Positions 21,660 to 64,000 of a stretch of 64,000 bases of DNA are shown here, piece by piece (the stretch's first letter is position 1; every line of letters starts with the position of its first letter). Position numbers and translations under genes: made by a program. This DNA comes from Polydactylus sextarius (taxonomy: Eukaryota > Chordata > Actinopteri > Polynemidae), in contig CM028926.1 in the NCBI GenBank assembly GCA_016801845.1, positions 10,827,001-10,891,000 on the forward strand, in the 5' to 3' direction. Below the pieces are notes generated by a model. It was not told where the DNA came from. It ran no database searches and saw nothing but the letters and a program-made list of their open reading frames with translations.

Positions 21660-22801
21660 CGGATTTTTTATGACGAGTACCTGAAAGCAGCAAGACGAGC
21701 GCGAGGGAGATAGAACGAAGAGGGAGAGAGAACGCGCGCGCATGTCCATGTGTCTATATGTGTGTGTGCGTGTACATATGTCTGCGCGTGCGCGTTAGCG
21801 ACGCAGCAGCCGTTGACGTCCCTCTCCCTCTTTCTCTTGTCACGGTGTTTTTTCGGGAGGTGGAAGGAGGTGGGGGTCCTCTTCTGTCTTTCTTCTTCTT
21901 CTTTCGCCTCCTTCATTAATTAAAAGAAGAAGAAATAAACAAAAACAACAAATGCTATGTTTCCGACACAGGAACACAGACGTATTTTTTCATCCAACAA
22001 AAAAAACGACGACGACGACGCCGGCGACTTTTCATTCACCGCCGCGGCACTTTCGACTAAACCGAATGAGAGGAGCTAAAGGGCGGATCGGACCGAGAGA
22101 GGAAGACCGGGAAGAACCGGAGACGGAGACGAACCGGCTGAGGCTCCACATCCACCACCACTTTACCTTTGATTTAACCTTTTAAAATGTTTTCTCAAAC
22201 GGTTTTGCGACACTTGGAGCCTCCGTTTTGACCCGGGTCACCCAGAAAAACAGATATTAGCTAGCTAACAGGAAAACACACAACTACCCCAGTTGGGTGT
22301 TTTTAACTACCCCAGGGGCTGTTTAACCCTGTGACTTATTTTTTCTGTAAACGATGCAGCTGAAAGTAAACTGGTGACCACCGCCGGGTTTGGTTTTTCT
22401 GAGCCGGAATCCACCGAAATGGTACGATAGTGTTTAAAATATATAAATATATTTTAGCCATTTAATATAAATTAAAAAGGTTAGTGTTTGTTTATTTTAT
22501 TTATTATAAACTAACACAGATATGAGGTGGCTGTAGCTTTGTTTTTTTATTGTTTTTAACGCATCATTTTTTAAAGCTGGATCTTGTGGTGATCTGTGCT
22601 GCGTTCACGGACCGTGACAATGAGGATTGTATGAAGAAGTGAAGCCGTGTTTTTTTGTTTGTTTGTTTTTGTTTTTTTGACAACCAGGCTAACCTGGGGA
22701 GTGTTTTTTTTAAACCCCAGAGTGAACACAAACCTATAGCCTGATTATTATTATTATTACTGTTGTTGATCCCGGACGGCGGAGCTCACTCAGGGACGAA
22801 C
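21660..22801 (+). promoter_or_regulatory. mark4: GC-richer promoter and 5' UTR region of mark4
   Basis: Against the AT-rich background this stretch is rich in CpG (for example gaacgcgcgcgcatg and cgacgacgacgacgccggcg), ending at the mark4 start codon (22802). It is the expected CpG-type promoter with untranslated leader. Its purine-rich minus-strand frame at 21668-21916 is low-complexity and not a gene. Exact transcription starts cannot be set from sequence. A further ATG followed directly by a donor-like gtacga occurs at 22419. Confidence 0.5.
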
Positions 22802-55838
<33,037 letters not shown>

Positions 55839-56998
55839 GGGCGACAGGAGGCGGGGCAGATCCACGACGGACACAACAGAACAGAACCGGTCGATGGATG
55901 AGGACGGATGATGATGATGATGATGAGGAGGAGGAGAAGAAGAACATCCAGCGCCTCCTCCTCTTCCTCCCAGCGCTCCACCTCATCTGATGCGGCTAGC
56001 GATGCCTCGCCTCCGCCACGGACCCTCTTCCTCCTGACGCCACCAATCACAGCCAGACAGACACGGACCGACCGACCGATGATGTTAGTGACCTACGACC
56101 CCTGCTTAAAACACGAAACACGCCACCACCTCCATATTATATGAGCCCATGGAGTCAAACTGTTTTTGTTTTTTCACAATTTCATATTTGATCAGGATGG
56201 TGTTTGCTGAGAATGATGGGAGACTGATTGTTGTTGTTGTGTTGTTGTTGTTGTTCCTATTGTACCATATTTGTCATCATTCCTTTTAAAAAGCTGCTAT
56301 TTAAAGAAATGTTTTAATTTTTTTGTGTGTGTTAAGTTTATTTTTCTTTCTATAAATGCTTTTAAAAATGGGCAGAAGTTTGACATCTGGGAGCGAAGAC
56401 GTCACATATTGAAGGAGCGAGGGCGCAGTCTGACCTCCGACCTCTAGAGGGAGACATGCAGAAATGCAGACAGACTTGTGACAGACTGAATGATGCATCT
56501 GCCCATCCATTGATAAAGCCCATTTTACTGCTCAGTTGGGATTTTAATGTTTGTTTGTCCCCGTTTCTTCTTAAAAGTCGTTTATCTGTTATTAAAGATA
56601 ACGACCGGTGAGTTTCTAAACAGACGAGCGAAGCTGCCTAATAATCCACAACCCAAACTAAATATTGTTCTTATACTCACCAGTTAAAGTCTTTTCAAAA
56701 GATGTATAGAAACATACATGATGAGAAAAGTAGAGTTTGTTTCTACCATCAGAATTAACTGGATGTTCAGTGAATTTTCATTTTATTTCACTACAGAAAA
56801 AAAGCCACTTTATAGTAAAATCACCGTGCAGAGGAAAATTTTCAGGTTAGAAATAATAAACAATAATAATCTGACACCAGTTTCCTACTAAACTAACATC
56901 ATCTGAAGTAAATAAAATCAGATTTAACATCTAAACTCCAAAGATTCACATGTAAGTTTAATCACCATAATTTCATCTCCTCTTCCAAAACACATTAG

Positions 56999-57000
<2 letters not shown>

Positions 57001-57030
<30 letters not shown>
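57001..57030 (+). repeat. (AC)15 microsatellite in the mark4 3' UTR
   Basis: Fifteen AC units. Confidence 0.95.
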
Positions 57031-57032
<2 letters not shown>

Positions 57033-58280
57033 GATTACTGTAGCTCACACATACTCTGACATTACTGATACACAGTATTCTGGTAGCACTTTGGCGTTAA
57101 TATACTGTATCACCTCCTCAGGTGAAGTGCAATACAAAACAGCCACAAAGCCAAGAAATAAGACTTGAAAGAAAAAACCACAATGATTAAATCTTAACAG
57201 GGCTCTTTGTTTGATTTATTTTTATTTTTTTTATATTTCTGATGTTTTTTTTTAAAAGGAAAGATTGTCGAGCACTTTTTTTTTTTAAATTAATCTGCAT
57301 TTTTCTTATAATTAAAAAATGTTACAACTCACATTGTTTCACATGTTTTAAAGTGAGTCAATCGTTCATTGATATTTACAGTTTTAACAAACAAAAACCA
57401 GAGCGGCGACTTTTTTAAAGGTTTCCAGGTAAAAGGTGCCATTTGATTCCACTGATGCCACAAAAGTCAAATCAAAGGAAAAAACTAATTCAACCAAGTT
57501 TTGAAGATTTAACTTTTGTTTTGGTCCAACTTCACATTAGTTATTTAGTTAGTTTTTTTTTTTTTTAAACCTCAGCAACTTTTTTATATATAAACTGTAG
57601 ATTTTTCTCCCTGTCGACCAGTCGAGCTGATGATGATGATGATGATGATGACTGTTGATCAATCAGATGCCATTATTGCTGTAAGAGGTGTACGACTGTT
57701 AACTAATCAGACTCCTCATCAGAGCCAACGCTTAACTTTAAAAAAAACATCTGAATCTGAAAAACACGTGTTGTTGCATCGACACCGACGCCTCCGACAT
57801 CAAAAGGTTGTTGTACTAACAATGTAAACTCTCTATAAAGCCAAGCAAATATAACTAGCATCTTAATAATAAAAAATAAATAAACAAACACTGGTGTGGA
57901 GAAGTTGGATGTTACAACAGATTTGTGATCTTTACGGCCGTAAGATCCACGTGGTTGATCTGTTTCACAGGAGATTTCAGCCGCCACACGTGTCCACCAC
58001 TGTCTGAAAATGTGAAGCTGTGATTTTAGGGCTAGTTTTTTGCGAATTTAGTTTTATTTTGTTTTCGTTTTGTTTTTGTTGTGTACAACTCTGGGCCTCA
58101 CTCTCTCTGAACCTGTTCTCTAGATACAGTTAGTCAGGCCGCGCTTTAGGCTACTGTTCTGTTGTATAGTGTGTTTGAAGCTGTTGCTGTTATCAACAAA
58201 AACTTAACTTATGGGCTGAAATTACAGAAATGATCGACCTGCAATCCTGCATGTCTCCTAGGAAATAATGTGTGACACAA

Positions 58281-58286
58281 AATAAA
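58281..58286 (+). terminator. mark4: Polyadenylation signal of mark4
   Basis: AATAAA followed about 60 bp later by a GT-rich element. It is the last canonical signal before the convergent ckm gene. Confidence 0.7.
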
Positions 58287-58412
58287 GACTTTCAACCTCT
58301 TTCATATTTTATGTCCATTTTTTTTAAACAGATTCATGTATTTGTTATTTTTGTGTGTGTGTCCAATGAAGAAAACATGAGCTAGAAGGTTTGATTGTTA
58401 CATGGGGCATTG

Positions 58413-58418
58413 TTTAAT
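58413..58418 (-). terminator. ckm: Candidate polyadenylation signal of ckm
   Basis: ATTAAA on the minus strand (tttaat on plus), about 400 bp after the ckm stop codon. No AATAAA occurs on the minus strand nearer to the stop that I can see. If used, the two convergent mRNAs end roughly 100 bp apart. Confidence 0.35.
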
Positions 58419-58814
58419 TGTCCAGTTATATTTTACAACCAAAAAAAAAAATTTTTTTCTTTTGGTGCACATACATAGCCACGACCAGACTATGCATGAA
58501 TTGATCCCAGGATGTTACAGAGAAGATGGGGCAAGAGATGATTTAAGTGACAGGAACATTAGAAAGAGGAAAAAAAAAAAAAAAAGGGGAAAAAGATGAG
58601 CGAGGTTTTAACAGAAATAAGTAAGAAAGAAAAAGAAAGGAGCAGAGAGAAAAGTGGAGTGTTTTCATGTCATGACGGAAAGAAGAAAAGCAGAAAGTAG
58701 CCAGTTGGCCGAAACCAGTAAAATAACTTTACAACAAGGCTACCCGTCCATTTTTTTATAATAATATAAAAAAAAAACACAGACAGTCATTCAGTCATTG
58801 GTTGTCTGTCCGCT

Positions 58815-61196
58815 TTACTTCTGGGCGGGGATCATGCCATCGATGGACTCTCCCTTCTCCAGCTTCTTCTCCATCTCAACCATCAGCTTGACACCATCAA
58901 CCACCAGCTGGACCTGCTCCACCTCAGAGGAGCCCAGACGGTCAGCGTTGGAGATGTCGAACACGCCACCGACGGAGGCTGTGTCCACACCACCTGCACA
59001 GTAAAAACACAGAGGGCGGAGGTGAATAATACAGTAACTACTGTGACATTAAGTCACGAAAATTACATAACATTCATTTACATCTTCTGCTCAGACGTTT
59101 ATTTATATTCAGTATAATGTGTTAAGGTAAGTGTCTGTGACATCCTTGTCTTGTTTACAGTACCTGTGCCACGCTTCTGCAGACGCAGCCTGGTCAGGAT
59201 CTCCTCGAACTTGGCGTGTGTGCTGAGCTTGGGCAGCTTGACGTGCACGCCACCACGCAGACCGGTACCCAGGTTGGATGGGCAGGTCAGGATGTAGCCG
59301 AGATGCTCGTTCCACATGAAGCCGTGGTTGTGCTTCTTGAAGATCTCCTCAATCTGGACCGCGTAAGGAAAGGAAAGTGACATTTTAATGAAAATTTGTC
59401 ACCTATTGTTTGTAGCTGAGAGCTTTAAGGTTGGTTTTTATGTGTTTTACCTTCTGCAGGCCAACGCAGAAGCGTCTGAAGACCTCCTTCATGTTGCCTC
59501 CCTTCTGCATGGAGATGACACGCAGGTGATCCTCCTCGTTCACCCAGACCAGGAAGGTCTTGTTGTCGTTGTGCCTGAGGGAATAAAGTCCAGCTCAGTT
59601 TCACTCAGAAGAAAAGGTTCAAGACTTTGCATGAAAACAACACACGTTTTAATGACGTCACGTCACTGTTAAGAGAAAAAAACAAACGATTTTAACGATC
59701 AAAAATGAAGAAGGGTTAATCTGATAATGTCTTATTTTATTTTAGGATATAGTTTTGAAACTTGATGATTTAAAGCTTAAAACTTAGACAAATGTCAGAT
59801 CCAGAGCCAGAACAAGAGTGTGAGCTCAGGAATAAATGTACAACCACTAGTTGTCTCTTATCACTTGAAAGAAAGAAAAAAACACAGTAAAAAATTCAAG
59901 ACATTGCATGAATCTTGTGACCCACTAAACTGCACAGAGGTGATTGACACTCTACTCATGAAGGAGTAAAGACGGCGACAGATGGTCGAAAAGTTTTAAA
60001 CGTTGGTTGGATGAGACCAGATTGGGAGATTTTATATTTTATCTGTTTGTTTATATCGATCTGCTACATCTGACCTTTTTGTTCCTAAACAGGAAGAGAT
60101 TTTTCTGTTTCTGTTTCATTTCCATGTGTCTGTGTTTCTCACCAGATGCCTCTGCCGTCGGGCCAGTCACGGGCCATACCAGCGCAGGTCAGCAGGGGGG
60201 ACACGGGCTTGTCAAACAGGAAGTGATCAGCGATCAGCTGCTCCTGCTCGGCGTCGGTCATACCATTCAGGGGGTAGTACTTTCCCTTGAACTCACCCTC
60301 CAGGCTGGCCAGGGCTGAGAGGAAACACCCACGGAGTCAGTATCAGACAGTTACACGCTACATCCTTCAAGTATTTGAGTGGATAGTAAAGAAATTAGAT
60401 AGTCACCCTCAATGGACAGCTTCTCAATGGCTCTACGCTCGCCACGGCTGTTGTGGGGGGGCAGGGTGAATCCCTTGATGCTGCGGCCGGTACGCACACG
60501 GCTGGACAGCACATAGTTGGGGTCCAGGTCATCACCACCCTGAGATGAAAGAAGAAAAGAAACCAATGAAAAACCAAACACATTATTTGAACGTCTTGTA
60601 ATGTTACAGACTCTAGAGGACATCTGTCCCGTGTTTCAAATTTCTCAACTCCTCACCTTCAGGTTCTCGAAGTTCAGGTCGGTCTTGTGCTTGTCGGTGG
60701 GTTTGTAGCCACCGTGACGGTCGGAGATGACGGGGTCCAGCAGATCCTTGAAGACCTCGTAGGACTCCTCATCACCGGCCACACAGCCGACAGTCATGAT
60801 GAAGGGATGGCCTGGTGACGGAGGTTGAGGAACGTTAATTCACAATGTGTTTTTGCTGCTGGTGTGTGTTAATCTCTACGCTAATGACGCTGATGATTCT
60901 TTCTTACCGGGGTTGTCAACACCGGTCTGGATGACGTCATCCAGGGTGAAGCCACTGGGGGTGGATTTGCTCCTCAGTTTTGTGTAGATGTCCTTGGTCA
61001 GCACCTACAACAGACAACACACATGGAGACACAGTGAAGGTCAGTGAGGAAACATGTCACATGACTTAAAACATCAGAAAACATCAGAGGTCAGGATTTG
61101 TACCTTGGCCATGTGGTTGTTGTGCTGGGACAGATCGGGAAACTCGTCGTCCGCCGAGAACTTCATCTTGTAGTCGTTGTGGCAGTTCTTAGTCAT
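58815..61196 (-). CDS. ckm: Creatine kinase, muscle type (380 aa; resembles the ckmb paralog)
   Basis: Coding exons, in transcript order, are 61196-61104, 61004-60908, 60811-60657, 60539-60407, 60314-60143, 59574-59451, 59353-59164 and 58993-58815; all phases agree. The enzyme moves phosphate between ATP and creatine in muscle cytosol. Visible signatures are HNNHMAKVLT, GVDNPGHPFIMTVGCV, SSRVRTGRSIKG, the active-site motif CPSNLGTGLRGG (Cys282) and the C-terminal MIPAQK. The length fits the family (381 in mammals). The N-terminus MTKNCHNDYKMKF is of the ckmb type known from fish rather than MPFGNTHN. A non-coding exon and TATA promoter lie at 62547-62651. The gene is convergent with mark4, an arrangement shared with human CKM and MARK4. 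Confidence 0.97.
59721..59860 (+). repeat. Intronic repeat in ckm, copy 1
   Basis: This stretch aligns with 61738-61900 in the same orientation. Shared parts are 'tgtcttatttt', 'ttttgaaacttgatgat', 'gtgtgagctcaggaa' and 'acaaccactagt'. Copy 1 is in intron 5 of ckm and is shorter by about 20 bases. Confidence 0.75.
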
Positions 61197-61737
61197 GACT
61201 GCGGTTTTTACTCCGTCTGTGAAACAATGAAAAGATCAGAAGAAAAGTTATTTTTCTCATTTTTGTTCAAATGCAGCATTCAATCACTTCTTAACTTTAT
61301 TTGTCAAATGTTATTTAATGTTACTTTTCTGCAGTAATGGAACAAAAACACAGTGATTTTGTCTAATACCACAACTCTTGTCTGGGATTTCTCCAAGTTT
61401 TTCAAGAGCTTTATCAACGAGTCTCCTGGTGAAGAGGAGACATCTCCTCATCCTGTCTGTCCACCTTTCCTTTCTTTCTTATTTTCTTTCTCTTCTCAAC
61501 ATGGTTTCGTCACAACTCTCTTGCCACCAGCTGCCCTCACCCCTCTCCTCCCTCCCCACTTCGCAGCGAGGATTATTAATAGTCTGACTCTGCCCCCCAC
61601 CCACTTCTCCTGCACCCCTCCCATCTCTGCAGCAAGCCACATTACGATAAATCATTTTACTCTTATGTGCAACAAACGACACACATTTAGGTGAAAATAG
61701 CAGAAAATATCAATGTTAAAATATGCAAATGGTTTTT

Positions 61738-61900
61738 CTGATAGTGTCTTATTTTGTTCTAAGATATAATTTTGAAACTTGATGATCTAATCCTTGAAAC
61801 TTTTACAAGTGCAAAGGTAAAATCCACCGAGCTGCAGCTGCAGAATGAACCAGGACAAGTGTGTGAGCTCAGGAAAAGATTAACAACCACTAGTCGTCTT
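61738..61900 (+). repeat. Intronic repeat in ckm, copy 2
   Basis: Second copy of the repeat at 59721-59860, in the 5' UTR intron of ckm. No inverted ends or tRNA boxes are evident, so it may be a local duplication or a piece of an unnamed interspersed repeat. Confidence 0.75.
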
Positions 61901-62546
61901 TCTGTATCTATTTCCGAGTCGATCTCCCTCTCACTCCTTCTGTCTGACAGAGGTCACAACTCAGTTGCGTCAGTTGTTTGAGGTGCAGTTGACTGATGAC
62001 ACCCGGTGCAGCGAAAGGTCAAAGCTCGTACACCTCACAGATGGCTCCACAAGCTCCGTGACTAAATCAAGCACTCGTAAAACTATTCAGAGACACACCT
62101 CAAGTCTGCCCTGCTGGCGTCAGCAACAGCTGACGGTCACAACTGTTTCAACGACACTTAACTTCACCGTCCTAGTTTTACCCACAGCCAAGAAATCAAG
62201 AAAGTCTTTCAAAACAAATGCAACAACACAAACAACCCCGCCCTAAGTTTCTGCACTGATTGAAGAACAATCAAAGTAGATTTTAGTAGTTTCCATATCA
62301 GGAAAAAAAGTGTGCAAAGCTTCAGAGGAATCCAAGACAAAAAGAGAAAAGGTTTTCATAGCTCCAGAGTTCATCAATGGAGGAATATGTCTGATAGATA
62401 TTTGGTTAAAAACACTTCCCCCTCTTACAGTCATTTTCTTTCGGGAGGTTTTGGCCTGGGAGACGTTTTTGTCCACATTCACATGTAAAAATCACCCATG
62501 GATATATCACAAAAACAGCTAAATAAAGCATTGTTGTGCTTTTTAC

Positions 62547-62620
62547 CTGCTTAGGAGAAAAAGAAAGAGGTAACAGATCCCGGGATCAGATCCTGTCCAC
62601 CAAATGTAGGGGTTGCCCAA
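62547..62620 (-). other. ckm: Non-coding first exon of ckm
   Basis: A donor on the minus strand (taagcag|gtaaaaag, boundary at 62547) lies about 70-75 bp downstream of the position expected for initiation from the TATA box. The coding exon has a matching acceptor (tttcacag, exon edge 61216) 20 bp before its ATG. This is the usual layout of muscle creatine kinase genes. Confidence 0.65.
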
Positions 62621-62643
62621 CTCTGCCAGGTGACGGACCAAGG

Positions 62644-62802
62644 CTTTTATACCAACACCTCGGTTCCTATTGGCTGAACGGTCTCGGGGTCCCCTCGTTT
62701 GATTGGTCCCAGTGGGTCTTCTGTCCCTTGATGAGTTTCTAAAAGGCAAGAACGAACATCACACAACACTCGAGACGAGAGACAAGGCAACAGCTGCAGC
62801 TG
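62644..62802 (-). promoter_or_regulatory. ckm: ckm proximal promoter: TATA, two CCAAT boxes, paired E-boxes
   Basis: On the minus strand there is TATAAAAG (62651-62644), CCAAT at 62673-62669 and 62706-62702, and two abutting CAGCTG E-boxes at 62791-62802. CAGCTG sites are bound by MyoD-family factors and are typical of muscle genes. A MEF2-like AT-rich word (ttaaaataac, near 63118) lies some 500 bp upstream. Binding is inferred from motifs only. Confidence 0.65.
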
Positions 62803-62899
62803 CCCAGTCCAACTTTTCACCTTCTGCCTGCTCATAGTTGTTTGATAGGAGCCTGCAGGGAAGAACAGTGTAGAAAACAGAGGCAGCCGCTTATATCCA

Positions 62900-64000
62900 T
62901 GCATACTATTATGGTATTGATATGATGCATGTTTTAAGGTACATTAAAGATTTCTCATGTCGCCATTTTTTGGCTTCAATCCTATAAAGAGCACTTGACT
63001 CTGATGGTTCAGAGTTAGTTTAGGTATGTGTGCATGCACATGTACTGTACTGAGCGTCTCCTCCATGTTTCATAAATGTCCCCGGCTGGAGTTTCATCTG
63101 TCATGATACCCAGGAGTTAAAATAACCACTTTGTCTTAGATTACATTGTAGTAATATTCAAGATTACAGATTGTATTTCACTGTGCAGCTCCCCCTCACC
63201 TATCAATATGCTAAGTGGATGTCTCTGCATGTTTGTAAGTTTAAGGTATGTGTTGGTGCCTCCTGTGCCAAATATGTAGTGATACATAGTGACAGGGTGT
63301 CCAAACTCAAGAGATTCAGCAAGACACAGAAAGGAGGATGTGGTGTTTTTTTTAATCTGTCTGTGCAGTGAACTTCTTTCTCAACATTCACATCTTTATG
63401 TGTGTGTGTGTGTGTGCTAAGCTCAGATGAAGAAGACGAATGTCAACACTTTGTATCCAGTGTAACATTTAATTTGTTAAGTCTGCACTCACAGAAAGTT
63501 ACACTGGGTCTCAGATCAAGCTCTAATTGTAAAACTTGTACTATACAGAGTGACCAGTGTCATTATCCCCCACTGGTAATGTGATAGACCTGAGTAATCG
63601 ACCCGCAGACAGATATTAAATCACGCACACATCATGTGACAGAGTACAAACTGTGGGGGTGGAGCTGAGAGACACAGTGACGCAAAGAGTTGTCTCACAT
63701 AAGATCCAGGTTTCCCCCAAAACACAACAGAGATCTGGAGATCAGAGATTCATGGAGAAAAATCCTCCAGTTCTCTTTAACAGAAAATATACAGAGATTT
63801 TTCTTGTGTGAACTTAGAGGATGAAGTTACCTGCTGGAAATTGGTTGGTTGGATCAGAGGTTGCAAAATGCAAAGTTTATCTAAAACAAACAAGGTTAAA
63901 AAAAGATGATTTCCATGTGTCAGTGTTTGATGTACCACAAAGTTATTTCTGTGCACATATGATCATTTAGAAATTTTTGATTTACATTCTATGCAGACGA
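62900..64000. other. Region upstream of ckm; no supported gene
   Basis: It holds a short GT repeat (63400-63417) and the MEF2-like word noted above. I see no coding exon, RNA gene or transposon ends. It may contain distal muscle enhancer sequence. Confidence 0.5.

Larger units (their letters stand above)
55839..58300 (+). other. mark4: mark4 3' UTR
   Basis: About 2.4 kb from the L stop to a canonical AATAAA at 58281-58286. It includes GAT repeats (55907-55925, 57628-57650) and a CA run (57001-57030). A GT-rich element (tttttgtgtgtgtgtcc, near 58348) lies past the signal, as expected for cleavage. Confidence 0.7.

Overview
The window is ordinary nuclear DNA of a ray-finned fish, most likely a percomorph teleost. 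It is AT-rich, intron-rich and full of microsatellites. It carries a tRNA-derived SINE and several short inverted-repeat transposons of teleost type, and its proteins read as fish versions of vertebrate genes. I find no prokaryotic, viral or CRISPR-like system. All gene models below were built by hand from reading frames, GT/AG sites and intron phases; every multi-exon model closes in frame.

Left part (1-14.7 kb): a C2H2 zinc-finger cluster. Gene 1 (+, 1059-4730) and gene 2 (-, 6528-9596) are close paralogs in inverted orientation. They have a nearly identical intron end and acidic exon but different finger arrays. A broken extra copy of the acidic exon (8353-8808) lies inside gene 2. The first ~240 bases look like the 3' end of another copy outside the window, and a 284-bp block (409-692) recurs at 5554-5837 with one visible difference. 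Gene 3 (+, 10156-14261) is an older, eight-exon, 14-finger gene that shares a head-to-head promoter interval with gene 2.

15.4-18.4 kb (-): a secreted leucine-rich-repeat protein of the CPN2/LRRC15/GP5/IGFALS type with about 22 regular 24-residue repeats. From 18.4 to 21.6 kb there is no clear gene, only a possible pair of minus-strand exons at 20.6-20.8 kb.

22.8-58.3 kb (+): mark4 (MAP/microtubule affinity-regulating kinase 4), with seventeen coding exons in the long form plus one 83-nt cassette exon. Skipping the cassette gives a 760-residue protein with a C-terminal KA1 domain. Including it shifts the last two exons into another open frame and gives a 698-residue protein with a different tail. 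Both tails resemble the human MARK4 L and S isoforms, so these exons are dual-coding. This is the most interesting feature of the window.

58.4-62.7 kb (-): ckm (muscle creatine kinase, ckmb-like), with eight coding exons, a non-coding first exon, and a TATA/CCAAT/E-box promoter. mark4 and ckm are convergent with very close 3' ends, as in human 19q13.3. The remaining 1.3 kb holds no gene I can support.
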